A DNA stretch of 64,000 bases from contig OZ234498.1 of NCBI GenBank assembly GCA_965153455.1, positions 13,144,001 to 13,208,000 on the forward strand, read 5' to 3'. Below the pieces are notes generated by a model that was not told the origin of the DNA, searched no databases, and saw only the letters and a program-made list of their open reading frames with translations. Positions 37,613 through 51,520 of this stretch are shown here, one piece after another. Source of the DNA: Sphagnum compactum (Eukaryota > Bryophyta > Sphagnopsida > Sphagnales). Every line of letters begins with the position of its first letter. Position 1 is the first letter of the stretch. The translations under genes and the position numbers were made by a program.

Positions 37613-40037
37613 TTTGGAGATTGTTTTTGAGAGTAGGCATACATTGTGCTTCAAACCTCATCATTTTATCTTTGATGAATTAGTCGAGCGTACAGCTGCA
37701 AAGATGGCATTCATTGTAGTGCGCCATGTTTTCAACTGGGCCTTCTGGGTGATAAGAGGCAGTATGGCGTCAGCATGGCTAGGTTCGATGTCATCTGGAA
37801 ATCCAAATGTGATGTTTGGAAGTCGAAGGCTAACTGGTCAACATGTGTGCAAATTTCGAAAAAATAATTTTGAGTACCATATGAAATCTATGATTCTTAG
37901 CATGTTATGAAAATATAGCATTGCATGTGTGTGTGTCTGTTTCTTTTCCAATCAATTGTGTGATGGTGCCAAGGGGGCCATTGTCCATAAGAAAAGTTAG
38001 CTAAATTTGGCTGTAAATGAGATTATGAAAGTATAAATTATAATCATCCTTCTATATTGCTGCCTATAACCCTAGAACCTATAATAGAAATTCAATCAAT
38101 TTAACTAAATTATTTTCAAAATCTGGGAATCAGAAACCCCCAAAACTCACATGTTTCCCCGCAACTGGTCAGCCTGTGCGTGAATAAAACCCACTGAAAT
38201 TTAGGTTCAACAGCTCAAGGTGAAGCTTACAAGGAACTTGAAAGTAAAAATGAGCATCATGATCCTGGCTCTATGAGTGTCTTGTGTGTACAAAGGTCAA
38301 ATCACAAGCTGCAGTGTGTTTGTCTCTGATAAAAACATTTGTGAAAATGTCAAATGTGTCACTCTTTAATGCCCCCGTGGGATCTTTTGGTCAAAATTTC
38401 GAATGCAATTATATGTATGGCAAGATGTATGTATGCATGCATGGAATTTTGCAACCAAAGTGGACTAATTTTCGTGTGCAAACAGGTGAGGGAGGGCCTC
38501 CATGACACTGGCAAGGACAGATAGTAGATACAGGACCTCCATTTTTGTCAACCCACCAGTTTTAGCCAAACTCCACAAACAATCTGTTCATCTGTACAAG
38601 CCACCTTGTCCATACCATGTTGTGGAACAGTATATATATTGGATGGTGAAATTGTGGCCAACAGTGACAAAACAAGCGTTCATTTGTCTTGTTGCTTTTG
38701 GAGGCCCACATTTGTCATAAGGCCAGTGAACTGGACCATGGCTACTCTAGCATTTTGTGGCAGCGCCAGTGAAATGGCTGATTAATAATATTTGTGTGCC
38801 GCAATTAATATAGTATCTGTGTAGGGTAAAGACCCAAGGTGGGGGGCATTCTGAAAACAAGGGGCCTACCACAAGGAGATAGCCGAGTCTGGCCCTGCAT
38901 TTTGAGATGTCCCACACCCTGCGGCTTTACCCATCACAAAGCAAGAGGCAAATGTTATCATGAATGAAAAGCAGAATCTTTTTACTGGCGAAATTTTTGC
39001 TAGTTACTTATAGCAAGGGCCTGCCACAACACCAACTTAAACCCCAAAAAAAGCCTGTCAATTTTGTCAAGTTCCTAGGGTTTTTGATGAGGGTTAGCCA
39101 ATCACAAGATGTGACTCAAGGTTGCTCACTAGCGAAAGCTCCTTGCCACTTTAGATCATTAGTCACATTCGATGAAGCTTTCGACATAGTCACACACATT
39201 TGATGTAGCTATAAACCTTGTAGCCAAAACTTCCCCCACCAAACAAATCTCATCACCATTGATTGACCTTTCAAGCTCAAAATTCATGTTGCAAACTCTT
39301 TGATACATTCTTCACTTTTTTAGGTTGCCTCCTCTCATTATAGAAAAGATGTTGAACCTAGTTGTATAGGTTGTGTTGTTAGTAGAACTTTGTTTCTTCT
39401 AGAGCTTGATCATTGAGGTTTGTCGCGTGTGCATTGAGTAGGTTCAATGTAGCTTTCAATGCATTGCAATGCAGGAGCAATCTCCAAAACAATTTTGGAC
39501 AATTACAATGGATTTTGGAGCTTCTATATAAAAACAATCTTTCTTGAAATGACCACAAAGACTTTCCTAATCTTTACATTCTTATTAAGTTTGAAGCTTT
39601 TTTTGTTGTTTTTTTATAAAAAGGTTCAAGCTTCTCTTTTTTTGCTTTGGAATTCTACAAGTTTTCAAGATTTACAGTTTAGGGCTTTGCACTTCTTGAG
39701 GCATTGCATCATGGTGCCTTTGCATTTATTGACTACTTTAAGTTATAATATTTTTTTGTTAGGGTTTCTATTGTAATCAACATTGTTTCATTGAATCAAG
39801 GTGTTGGTTTGCAATGCATTTGGCTACACAAGAATTGAATTCAATGTTGTTGTAAAGGCCAATGTTCATGAATCTTTTGTTGCTCTTGAGTTTTTGTGTC
39901 CAAACCCATCACCTAGGTTTAAGGAATGGAAAATTAATGGGTTTTTTCTAGATGTCTAAGTAGCAAAGTTTTCATGGGCAAAAGTTGTGGTCGATTCTAA
40001 TGGGAAAGTGAACATGGTGAGATATTGGGTTTGCAAA
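37613..40037. other. intergenic DNA
   Basis: No gene is named. The 98-residue frame at 37,614-37,910 partly lies in the hairpin arm and resembles nothing known to me. There is a GT run at 37,927-37,936. Confidence 0.4.
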
Positions 40038-40365
40038 TACCATAGTACCTTTTCAAGTTCGGCATAAATTTAATTATTTTCAAATTTGCCGATTTTTTTG
40101 GATATTAATAGTTAGTTATGACAAAAATTTAAAAAATTCATGCAACCAACTAAAATTGATCCTTGAACTTCTCTGACAAGCTTTCAACAATAACTTATTG
40201 GCCACCTAACCACAAAAGCACTAAATTTTTGTTCGATAGGCATTTGGTTATAATAAATTTAATACATAATGTCGGAATTTTCAGAATTCAAATTTTAACC
40301 GCCGAATTAAGAATTAAATTAAGTATTCGGCACTGAGGTGACGAACCTAAAAAGGTACTATGGTA
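40038..40365. mobile_element. MITE with TA target sites, Tc1/mariner-like
   Basis: The termini are CCATAGTACCTTTTCAAGTTCG at the left and its complement with three changes at the right (40,342-40,363). They are flanked by TA on both sides. The interior (about 280 bp) is AT-rich, has TTCGGC/GCCGAA words near both ends and no coding capacity. TA duplication and length fit a mariner-type MITE, though the terminus is not the Stowaway CTCCCTC type. Confidence 0.8.
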
Positions 40366-40640
40366 AATTGAAATGATAGAGAGTTAATGGTTCCTAAATT
40401 TGAAAGCCTTCATAAACATGATATGAGGCGAAAATGCAAGGTTGAAAAACCTATTTACATCATGGGGCAACACTACATGTTTATGGAATTACAATGTGCA
40501 AAACATTATTAGTTATATGTTATAACAAAGGAAAAGATTTAGTAACAAACATGGTTGTTATGGGCGATGTGGTTGAAAAGAGGAATAGAAAATTCTTACA
40601 ATATGTTGCCTTTTTTGGCTTTGATTTTGAAACCACCAAA

Positions 40641-40860
40641 CACTACACCAAAAGCTTGGCTTTATGACTACATTTGTAGTCATATGTGCCATTCATGATT
40701 ACATGATTATGCAGTCAATGCAAATTCATCACTTATGCCATACAATCATAGACATGGTCATAATCATAAGTGTTAGTCCATGTCACCCCAATGACCATGG
40801 TCAATTTTGACATACGATTTTAAACATGACAAGACATATGACTATAAACATAAACATGAC
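40641..40860 (+). mobile_element. CACTA (En/Spm) element left terminus
   Basis: CACTACACCAAAAGC is a classic CACTA end. It is followed by subterminal inverted words (TGACTACATTTGTAGTCA) and repeats of GACTAC/CATGATTAC. It is oriented toward the TNP2 transposase at 45,578-48,836 and may be its left end, but the right end was not found. Confidence 0.6.
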
Positions 40861-40864
40861 ATGT

Positions 40865-41450
40865 GGCTTCTACTCAACCTAGCTTAGCCTAACCTAGGTG
40901 GGTAAGTATATTTTAGTAGATAAGTAGGTAGGTTTAGGTAGGTAGGTAAGATCCTATTTGTTTTGTTGTGGACAAGCCTCTTTGATTGGCTCATCTCAAG
41001 TGACACTTGCACTATGAATATTTATAATGCATGCATACTATGTGTAGTGTATTATTTCATATACTTATATAGTTTACAAATTTGAAGTTGTGGACAAAAA
41101 ATATAGGATAAACTCTAATGTTCATGGGAACACCACAACATTATCCTACATCCTTTGTCCCATACAAAAGGAGCCTACCTACCTTCTACCTACTACTAAG
41201 TGTAAGCCTAAATAAATTAATATATATGAAGTAGATATATAAGTAGGTCTTTAGATTAGCTAACTTACCCTACCTACTCTAGTTTGCCTTACCTACATAG
41301 CCTATTTACCATAGGCTATGTAGGTAGGCTTTACCTAGCTATGATCTACTTAGCCTACCTACTTATTACATACATAGGTAGGTAGCCAAGGCTAAATAAT
41401 TATGCTAGGTAAGTAGGTAGGTAGGGAGATTAGGTAGGTAGGCAAAGGGT
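40865..41450. repeat. CCTA/TAGG-rich patch inside the CACTA end
   Basis: Dense degenerate TAGGTAGG and CCTACCTA words occur on both strands, including ATAGGCTATGTAGGTAGG next to its partial complement near 41,295-41,330. Confidence 0.75.
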
Positions 41451-44089
41451 AAAAGCATATTACAATGTACTTTTATGGAAATCACGACTGTAGTTTTTTC
41501 TAGGTTAGTCAAGTCTTTTATATACAACTCAAATGCATTTGAAAACTTTATAAAGAATGAAACGAAAAACTGAAACTTATGTTTTTATCCTTTCAATTTT
41601 GAAATTACTCTATAGTAAGCTTCAGTTTTTGTTTTTGCACAAGAAGCTTTTCAAATGTTTCTTCAGGTGCAATCTTTCTATTTCTACAACAATACAAAAA
41701 AAATATTATAGTAAAAAAATTAAATGTCTTTACAATCTACAAAGTAAAGTTCATGTACATATCTATACAAAATGTTTATAGAATCATGAGAGGTAACTTA
41801 AAGCTCCAACAATTACAGGAAAAACATGCAAAAACTCAAACGTGAACAAAACAAAGTGTGAAAAAAGAAAGGGAAGAAGGAGGCCTTGTGGGACTTCAAG
41901 GATGAATGTGAATTCAAATTTAAATTTATGGCGCTTAGATGAAATATATTTTTCATCTACAATACAACTGACTTTAGTCATACAATATGGATGTCACCCA
42001 TAATGTGACTGATTTTAGTCATTAAATATGGATGTTAATTAAAATTTCACTTATTTTAGGAGTAAGTTGTAGATGAACAATTTTTCCATCTTGATCATGA
42101 CTAATTTTCGTCATACAACATCATTAAATTTAGTGAAACAAGACATGATAGTTTACTACCATTTTAGAATGTAAATGAAAATTTAATTTTAACAATTCAA
42201 ATTATTTAGGCTGTAACAAATTTTTATTTTTCTTTTGTGAACATATAATGTGAAAAACATTGTTTAAAAAAATTAATAATATGAAATCTAAAGAAAGAAA
42301 TGAAAGGTCTTGATGTTTTTGAGATGATGGGATCATTAGTTATGATTATTAAAAAATATTCACCAAAAACATTGTGAAGTAAAAAATCCAAAATTCTTTT
42401 TGGAAAAATATTTAATTTACAAATAAAACTGGAGAAAAAGAAGAAAATAATAATAAAAAGGTGGGCATATCAAATGTGTTTGGGCAAACACAAAAAGGTT
42501 CTTGTGGCAGACTTTATGAAATGTAGCAATGATTGCAAATTCAAGTTCTCAAAAATGTATATTCATTGGGAAGAAAATCATGTCTAAAAGGAAGGTGGAA
42601 ACTTATTTCTAGTCTGGATTTAGGATAGATTGGAACTTGGCATGATTTTGAACGATTGTGCATCTCCTAATTTCTTCATAATCTCCAGGGGTTTTTTTTT
42701 TTGTCATGTTTTGCATCCTCCATCGCCTCATTGTCAGAACAAATTGCAGAAGCTACTATGCAAAGTATACAACATCCTTTATCCCACATGACAATGTTTT
42801 CCCATGATCCATCTTTTTATTGCTTGAAACTTTGACTTTACCATCTATATTGAACATTGCATCCTTTACAAACTAGATACGAGCAAGTGTAATCCTCCAT
42901 AAAACACATTTCTTCTCAACTTCTAAAGTTTGTCCTCCATTTCAAAGCACCATTATTGCCTACTTAAATTGTTTGGAAAAATAGCTCACAATCATGTGTT
43001 GCAATATCCTTATCTATATCTTATAATGACCAAAACAACTTTCAAAGTTACAATGTGTCTTCATTTACTTATATAATGCCTTAGATATTAGGGTTTGTTA
43101 TAATTAAACATATTAAGTTAATCATGCAATTGACACTTTACAGCTATGAGTATAAGGTAGTCATTAATTATTGCACAATGTGATTATTGAGATGCGGCAA
43201 GTGACTGCTTTCTTCTTTAATTCCAATATAGATGGTAATATACATGCCCCTTAACCCTTTGAGTACCTTCAGTTATAATACATTATACATGATAATTATT
43301 TTTTATACTTTATATTTAAGAAATTAGTTCAAAAATATGAAAAGATACTAATTGAGCTTATGTAATTGTCTAGTCGCATTAGTCTTGTTGGGTGTGGAGA
43401 AATATTGTTGAGCTCAAGATTCTACCAAGGTATGCATCTTTTGCAATTTTCCAATAGCACTATAAATCTATTTCTATTTCAGGAATTTGAATTTGATCAC
43501 GAATGTGTTGAAAACCAAATTTCATAATTTTCTAATGACATCTGCATTATCTTGAACAATTCAATTTGTACTCATGCACACCATATTGCCTTGCATTTCA
43601 TCAATTGTTATACTAATCAATGTCATTTTCTCTTGAAAGTTTTGATCAGCTGGTGGGTTAGAGGATGAAATGCAAGCTCTAATTTTAGTGTATCAAAACT
43701 TGGACTTTGGGATTGATCATGAATTGCAACAATACACATTCTGGTCATTTGGGTTTTGAACTTGTAGCCTACATTTAACAAGCTTAGTTGGCTATGGAGC
43801 TTGATGTAAGGATGGCATGCATTCTGGAGCCCTACATTCTACAATTATTTCAAGTGATCCAACTTTTAAATCATAACTAACTACACCCATGCCCATGTTC
43901 AATTTACAATGCATTGAATGTCCAATAATAGATGTTAATTATGCATTTATGTACCATTAACAAAGTCTTAATTGAATAATGAATCCACATATGAACTATA
44001 AGTGCCAAGTTAGGAAATTTCTTCTACCAAGTTTGGACTTGATGGTGATGACAAGTGTGTTATGGCCATATTTTGAATTATAACAAGTA
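41451..44089. other. AT-rich DNA, probable CACTA interior
   Basis: No reading frame of recognisable homology. If the terminus at 40,641 belongs to the TNP2 element, this is its 5' interior. Confidence 0.4.
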
Positions 44090-44235
44090 ATTCTAGAGCC
44101 CTACATTCTAGACTCGGAGTGCATTTTGGAACCTCCATGAATTGCAGTGTTCTACATTTTAGAAACCTGCAAATTATTAAGCCTTGCACTCTAGAACCCT
44201 GCATTTTGGAGCCTTGCATTTTAGAACTTTGTAGT
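44090..44235. repeat. short degenerate tandem repeat
   Basis: About eight imperfect copies of a 15-20 base motif like TTGCATTTTGGAGCC. The 100-residue minus frame across it repeats SKMQGSKMQGS for this reason. Confidence 0.7.
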
Positions 44236-45089
44236 TTAAGGCATTTTTCAATGCATTGATCATCAGTAGCATCATCATGTACATTCTGGTTTCCATTAAG
44301 AGGATTGATCACAAAGTTTAAGATGCAAAATTTGTGTACAAGGTGTCTTAGCTATCAATAGTATGTATAATAGTCAAGACAACCTATTATTGGCAGAAAT
44401 GTTTCAAATGATTTTGATCAAGTGTTTATGATCATGTGCATGAGTCCCAATTAATTCATGAATTAAAAAAAACCATTTTTTCCTTGCATGGCGAGTGAAC
44501 ATGATGTTTCAATGTTCCAACACATAGCCTTGTAGTTTTTCTATTGATGTATTCACACAAATTAAGTTTTTTGCTAGATTATCACAAGAGGCCACTTGCT
44601 TTAGCACAAATCCCAAGGCTTATTAATGCCCAAGCATTGTTTGAAGTTGAAGAACATGGTTTAACAAGTTATGAATGCCCATGTATGTGATGCCATGGTG
44701 CAAAACCACAACATTATAGCACTAACAAAAAACATTTGAGACAAAATGGGCATGATCCTTATTTTAAGTTGTTAATTATGGTATGTAAATTTTCAACATT
44801 TTGATCTTAATATTGGTGGGATAAATGGATTTTTCTAAATGCACATATGCTCTGTAGATTAAAAAGACTATTTTGATTAGGGTTCATGTTCATTTAGGTT
44901 CTTTGGTTGTTTGGATTGGGCAAAAACCAGTAAAAGAAAAGACACCAAATATTGGAGTCACTAATCAAGAAATAGAAGTTGGGGAATACAACAAATATTT
45001 ACCCCACCCTTGACCCAAAAATCGGAAATCCCAATTCATAGGATGGTTGTTGAAGCCTTTGCAACCATCAACAATATGCAAAAAGTAGG

Positions 45090-45460
45090 TGGGGTGAAAG
45101 CACAAATAGGTGGACAATTTGGACTGCCACACTTGTAATTTTTTAAAATACATACAAACGTAAAATTTAAAGCCATATTCAAAATTAACATTGTCAACTT
45201 TATTATTCGTGTTGTTATAGACTTTAATGGGAATCATCATAAGAAATTTGGATGAATTCTAAAAAGATTATGGACTTGTAATGAACTTTTGAAATGATAA
45301 CGCTACATTTATCACACATATACAATGAAAAATGTGGACTCAAAAAATATGTCAAAGTAGTGTCAAAACAAAAAATAAAAAATAAAACATCATCAAATGG
45401 ATAATTTATTAGTGAAATGCATTGAAACTTTCTTGCATGGATCTTTTTATTAATCATATG
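45090..45460 (+). repeat. dispersed repeat C, copy 2
   Basis: It starts GTGAAAGCACAAATAGGTGG, then GACAATTTGGACTG, and follows the same block order as 21,700-22,080 down to GTGAAATGCATTGAAACTTT. It lies just before the TNP2 frame. Confidence 0.8.
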
Positions 45461-45577
45461 TTTAGGGATATTCATAAATTGGCTTATCAATATTTATGAT
45501 TAAAATCATAAGGGTTACTTATAGGATTTATAGTTTGATAATTGTTAAAACAGCTAAAATATTTGCTAATGCTAAAT

Positions 45578-48500
45578 TATGGACTCTCAAATACCACTTT
45601 TGAGCCATCCAACCATGCTTTCACTCCGTGAAGATCTAAACCCAACTATAGGTCAACCCTTAGAGGATCCCATAGATGAAGGGCCTATGAACCTTCATAC
45701 CCAAGGAGATCATGGATCATCGATGGAAATAATGCTTGAAAAAACTTCAATTCTATTGTTTGAAGGATCTTCCACTTCCATGTTGTCAGCCTTATTATTA
45801 TTGTTTAACTTAAGAATAATCCATGGGGTTAATATAGTTTCATGGATGAATTATTTGCTTTAACAAAAAAACTATTACTAAAGGGGAATAAACTATCTGC
45901 AACCACATATGAGGCATTTAATTTGATAAAAATGTTTGGATCAATCCATGCATGCACAAATGGGTGTGTGTTATTTTGGGGCACCTTGAAACATGTAGAA
46001 CAATGTCCAAAATGCAACAAAGGTAGATTTGTTGTTGGGTCAGCAGGAATTCCATGTAAGGTGATTCGGCATTTCCCATTAATCCCATGGTTATTACACA
46101 AGTATAGGTGCAAATTGTTGGAAGAATTATTAATCTAACACAAGAATGGAGCTAGCTTTGATGGGCTTATCCAATGTGTGCCATATTTTGTAAGTTGGAA
46201 ACACATTAATGATAAATGGCCAAATTTTTCATATGATCCATGGAATGTGGGGTTGGGGTTGGCACTTGATGGAGTTAATCCATACAAAGATTTGAGTTCA
46301 TGCCATTCTAGATGGCCTGTAATTTTATTAAATTAAAATTTGCCTCATTAGCTAATAACCAAACGATACTTTTTTATGTTGGCTATGATTATTCTTGGAA
46401 AGGAATCAGTGACATCTGCAAATGTGGATGTATATTTATGACCACTAATTGATGAATTGCAGCTATTGTAGAGAGGGGCACAAGCCTTTGATGCATATAT
46501 GACGCGCCCCCAAGTTCTTTGTTTGACCCAAAAAGGGTCCAACTATGTTAAAGAGCGGAAGTAGTTGGAACTTGGTGCCGATCCTAGCTTCCAGCACTAA
46601 AGGGGGTGAGAGGGGCGTGCTGAAAGCTCCGGGATTAGACTAGGAACAGGGACAACGTATTTAGTTACTTGGTCCTGCATCAAAACCAACCAAGAAGTTG
46701 GTTAGTTCACATTCGGGAACACTCTTGGTGTTGGGACAAGCCACGGGCAACACGGACTCACTTGAATCACCACGGCCTGGACTCGGGGGAAGCCACCACC
46801 TTCCCCCATATAGTATTCTCTGCGTTTGCCCACGGCACCTACATCCAAATGGCTTTCTGTCCCGAGACTCCCAAGGAGGAGTCCCGAAACTGTCCCGGTT
46901 TGGACTCCCGGGACTTTGGAAGCTCATAACTCCTAGCTCCGACCTCCGATTGGGATGAAGTCTATAGCAAATTTGTAGCTCTCCTCAAGAACTTTCTAAC
47001 GGTGTGTTGCACTCCATCTGCACACACCGGGATTGGGTTGATTCCCGACTTTTAGTGGTCGGGAGTCAAACTGCCAGTTTGACTACCGGCCCTTCTTTCG
47101 ACCTTAACTTGTGGTGCGAATGTTTGAATGGTTCATGCGAGGCCATTTTCAACATTTACACTTCAAGACCTTTTCAACGGTATAAAGAACACCTCAATGC
47201 AAGGTGTTTTGACCCCTGCAATCAAGCTTTGAGTTTTTGGGAGTCCCGGAGGACTCCAAGTTCCCACTTTTGGGAGTGTGAGTTTCATTTCTCACACTTG
47301 CCTCAAAGTGGGGTTGCGACAATATACATGGGCAACATTCAGCTTCAAAACAATGTGTATGTGGAGCAAACATGATTTCCCAATGTACAAGTTGTTTGCA
47401 AGACATGTAACCAAAGGCCATTTGGAATGCCCACCTTGTGGCCCAACTACAAAAGCTCGATCATCAAGGAAGTTGAAAAAGATGTTATATTGTGGGAGTC
47501 ATAGATATTTGCTGAAGAGCCATCCTTACTGAAGAGCTTGCACAACTTTTAATGGAAAAATAAAACTTAAGGCTACACATGTGTGAATATCTACAAAAGA
47601 TTGTCATAAATTGGGCAACATAATGAGAAACATGCTTACAAGGTACATGAAATAGGGTAGGTGGGAAATTTGATCCTATACACAAACATGGTGTCAAACG
47701 TCTCAGCATTATGTTTCAATTGCAATATTGGAAGGTAATTTTTTAAATTTAATATGAATTCTAGCACACCTTTTTGAGTTTAATCATTTGGGTTTAGGGT
47801 TTGCATATGTAAATTGGATTCATGTAAATTTTATAATAACCATGTTTGTGAATTTGGCAATTTGTACTTTTGTGATTAGGGCAGAACATTAGTAATTGCA
47901 TGAACCAATTAAAAAATGACTACCTTCTTGTTATGGACAGGGATTGTTCATCTGAAATACATTGGATGTCATGATTGTGAGAAGAATCTTTGTGAAAATG
48001 TTTTAAAAACTATGTTTGGCATAAAAAATACACTAGCAATTTGAAAAGACCTCAAGGAATGCGGCATACATTGCATTTGTGGCTAGAAGATGTTATAGGT
48101 GGGATCATCAAACCACTCAAGCATCGTATGTCTTGTCAAATGAGGAAAGAGAAATATATTTACAATTTGTTCTAAATCTAAAAACACCATCGCATTATGT
48201 ATCTTCATTAAAGAAAAGACTTTACAAAGATGGGGATTTGAAAGGCATGAAGTCATATGACTTCCATGTCATGATATAAGACATTTTGCATTATGCCTAT
48301 GACATATTATGGCAAAGGGTTCCAAGATGGCAATTATGTGTTTATCACATGTTTTTAAAAGGCTTTGTGCTAAAATTGTGAACCCAAGGGTGATGGGGGA
48401 TCCTAAGAATGATATGGTTGTCTCTTTGGTCTTATTGGAAAAAGAATTTCCACCTTCATTTTTTGATATAATGATGCATTTATTGGTCCATTTGGTAGAA

Positions 48501-48836
48501 GATCTGGAATTGTGTGGTCCATGCCACACACAATGGATGTACCCTAATGAGTGGTAGCTCAAAACCTTGAAGGGTTTTGTGCAAAATAAAACAAGGCCTA
48601 AAGGTAGCAGGACAAAGGGCTATGCATTAGAGGAGGCATTGGGTTTTTGTACATTATATTTACCATATTTCATAACCACAACACAAAAATTTTGGGATGA
48701 GAAAGAAGATTCATGCATGAATGATGAAGTGTTAGAAGGGAATGGGTGTGAACAGATAATGACTAGGAATTTTCGAGATATGGCTCATTCCTTTGTGTTA
48801 CAAAATGTGGAGCTAATGGCAACATGGTGCTTGTAA
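45578..48836 (+). pseudogene. CACTA TNP2-type transposase, broken and split by a solo LTR
   Basis: TNP2-like transposases cut and move CACTA elements. Blocks appear in family order across shifting frames: MDELFALTKKLLLKGNKL, IHACTNGCVLFWG and CPKCNKGRF (45,842-46,050); IRHFPLIPWL; SWKHINDKWPNF and GLALDGVNPY (46,150-46,300); VDVYLRPLIDELQ (46,420-46,470). An 822-bp solo LTR follows. Then come WSKHDFPMYKLF and KGHLECPPCG (47,350-47,450), YVLSNEEREIYLQF (48,127-), KSYDFHV, FPPSFFDIMMHLLVHL and CHTQWMYP (48,430-48,545), and MTRNFRDMAHSFVLQN (48,760-). Many stops and several one-base shifts are present. A probable old intron lies at 47,735-47,940 (AAG|GTAATT ... GGACAG|). It is not functional. 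Confidence 0.93.
46500..47321. mobile_element. solo LTR (822 bp) inserted in the TNP2 transposase
   Basis: It begins TGACGCGCCC and ends TTGCGACA, with the usual TG...CA ends. It is bounded by an exact 5-bp duplication, ATATA at 46,495-46,499 and 47,322-47,326. It is visibly GC-richer than its surroundings and carries no coding homology. The transposase frame stops at the left border and resumes in phase after one ATATA at the right border. It is not the same LTR as that at 29.8/35.6 kb, although both begin TGAC.CGCC. Orientation is not determined. Confidence 0.88.
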
Positions 48837-49139
48837 TTAACTTAAACCCTAAACCCAATCTCATAGTTCAATTGTTGATTTTGTACATTGTTACCACCAA
48901 TTGATTTTGTCAAATTTGGTTTACTAACTAGTATGACATTGGTTTCAAGTTGCAAAGTACAATTAAAAGTGTGCACTGAATATGCAAGATGTATGCTAGA
49001 GAGGTATGAATTCAAAACCAAGAAAGAAGAGAATTTTTGTCAACCATTGGTCGATGATTTCAAACTAAGGTTGTGTTTTCAGATCATCTTATAGAAATGC
49101 ATCCATTTTCTGTTTGGGTATAAAATACCATTGCTGCAA

Positions 49140-49317
49140 TTATTAAGGCAAGGGACACTTCAATTGAAAAGGATATGGTGCACATGTCTATGAAACCTGC
49201 ATTGGAAGCAAGGTCTTATCGAGGAATGTACACTTTCAGTAATCACTTCAAAGTTGCAAGTGCTAAAGAACACTTGACAACAAATGATAATGGTGTGGTG
49301 GCAGTTTTTGAGTAGGA
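49140..49317 (+). pseudogene. CACTA second-domain relic (DUF4216-like?)
   Basis: One plus frame reads KPALEARSYRGMYTFSNHFK, then VASAKEHLTTNDNGVVAVFE, ending at TAG near 49,315. This resembles the region of plant CACTA proteins downstream of TNP2 that ends in a TYDSGV-type motif. It lies 300 bases after the transposase. The call is from memory of the family and is moderate. Confidence 0.5.
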
Positions 49318-49734
49318 ATGTGTATTAGGACTAGATGATGAATATTTAAATTGCCTAGCCTAACCAACTTAAATATTAAGGTACCTTGCCCTAACCTATT
49401 TTAGGTAGCTTAACATATATTATTATAAACCACTATTTGCATATTAGTTGCATAAATAACCATGAAATGGTCATGTGTTGCCTAAAAGTTGACAAGTACA
49501 AGTTGAAAATGACATTATAATTTAAAGTGTCAACCACATGTTAACACCACAATAATAGCCATTACTTACCATTTTAGTTGCAAACCTCATACTAATATAG
49601 TATTGGACAAATTTTTTCAATTGCTCTTGATTGGTGGATAAACTTTATTCTTTAATTTGGGCATGATGTCAACCAAAAATCTAGTTGCAATTTTGACTAA
49701 ATTGTAACTATGTAAGTTGAACATATGGCAAATA

Positions 49735-50000
49735 GTTTGGTGACATGTGGCACACTCACAATGTTGACACATGGCGCATTCACAAAGTTCATGGTCAACA
49801 AATAGTTAAATGACACATGGCACATCCACATCCATAGGCTAGGCCATGTGGTGCTTGAACATTGGCCACCTAGCATAAACATAGGTTAGGTCTAGACCTA
49901 GGAACCTAGGCTAAGTTTAAACATAAGCCATTTAACTTAGGTTTAAATTAGGGCTAGACCTAGGCCACATGGCATTTAACAAATGGATCATATTTGATTT
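49735..50000. repeat. CCTAGG/CACATGGC-rich repeat
   Basis: Words such as GACACATGGC, GGCCACATGGCA and GACCTAGG recur. The same vocabulary returns at 60,990-61,440. Confidence 0.6.
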
Positions 50001-50152
50001 GGTTTTGCCTTTAAGGTTGAACTTTTTTATTGGCTCATTCCAAATGGTTATTACATTTTCATGATTATTGTGTTTTTCAATCCTAGTGCATTCCTTTATA
50101 TAATTTGGATTCTTGGAATGGAAGTTAAACAATATGGAATAAACATTTTAAT

Positions 50153-50230
50153 TGTAACCTAATTGTAACCCAGTTGCAACCTGATTATAACTCAAATAGT
50201 TGTAATTTACTTGTAACCAAATTACAATTT
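50153..50230. repeat. 11-bp degenerate tandem repeat
   Basis: Six or so units of TTGTAACCTAA/TTGCAACCTGA type lie head to tail. Such short repeats are typical of subterminal zones of CACTA elements, so this may mark the right side of that element. Confidence 0.6.
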
Positions 50231-50869
50231 AGCTAAGTTTAATTAGGCTTAGACCAAAACTAATAGTCTACCTAACGTAGGTATGGCGAATTATGTTAAT
50301 TATTTGTAATAATTATTCATAAACCATTTTTAATTATATATTTATATAATTTAGAAAATATAAATACTATTATTATTTATTAAATATATGATAATTAGTT
50401 AAGTTTCAAAAATTTGAACAATTAACCACAATATTTATTCAATAAATATTTAATAATCATTATTCAATATTTTAAAACTTACTAATTCATTATGACTTTT
50501 TGTTAACATTTCATAACACAGATAATTAACTAACATATAAAAATTCAATAATATATTTAATGATGTTTTAATTATTTAATACTATAATTTAGTGAAAATT
50601 AATAATTGGCTAAAAATTACAACAAAAAAATTCATAATAATATTTTAGCTAGTAGTTAAGTTCATTGATTTTTTTTTGACGAAATTTTGCCAAAATGAAA
50701 AAGATAAAAAAATTTAAAAGAATATTTTGTCATAGAGTTTTTGAAATTTTGAAAAAAATCACCAAAAGAATAGAGGTTTTGAGTTGGATTTGATAGATTT
50801 AGAATCCCTCCTCTTGTGGGTCACCAAATAAAAGTAGGAAATCTACTACACATTATTAAGTTGACTTAC

Positions 50870-51520
50870 ATTTTGGAATTTTATTAAAATTTATTTTCAA
50901 ATTAAATTATAATATTTATATGCAAAAAGAAAATTCATCATACATAGCCATTCATTTATATAGAAAACATTTACATGTAGCTTAGTAATTAATGAATTTT
51001 TATTGTAATTTAAAACATTAAGACATCATATGTATAAAAATGATTAAACATTAAAGTTCCACGAAAATATTAATTATTATAAATTTATATTTCAGACTTT
51101 CCTAAAACTTTATTTTGAAATGAAAATTTTAATATTTATATGCACAAAAGAAACATGTGCATCATACACAACTATTCATTTACACAAATAGAATTTACAT
51201 GTAGTTTAATTTTTTAATGAAATTTAATTACAAATTAAAAAAATAGTAAGATATCATTTGTATAAAAAAGAATAAAAATTAGAGTTCCCCAAAATCATTA
51301 ATTGTGTATCATTATTTGATATGTAAAATTTCATTTACATAGAAATAATAAATTTTATGTATTGAACATACACATCATTACAAACTTATATTTCAGATTT
51401 TTGTTAAATTTTATTATGCACAAAAAAAACCATTCACTATTCAAATGGAATTTACATGTAATTTAAGTTTGTTATAATTTAAAATAATTATCAAAATATG
51501 ATATATATAATTTAAGTTGC
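50870..51520. repeat. degenerate tandem repeat, 220-290 bp period, three copies
   Basis: Blocks AATATTTATATGCA.AAA, TTCATT.A.A, TTTACATGTAG.TTA and TATATTTCAGA.TTT recur near 50,911, 51,131 and 51,405. The DNA from 50,230 to 51,560 is extremely AT-rich and has no coding potential. Confidence 0.7.
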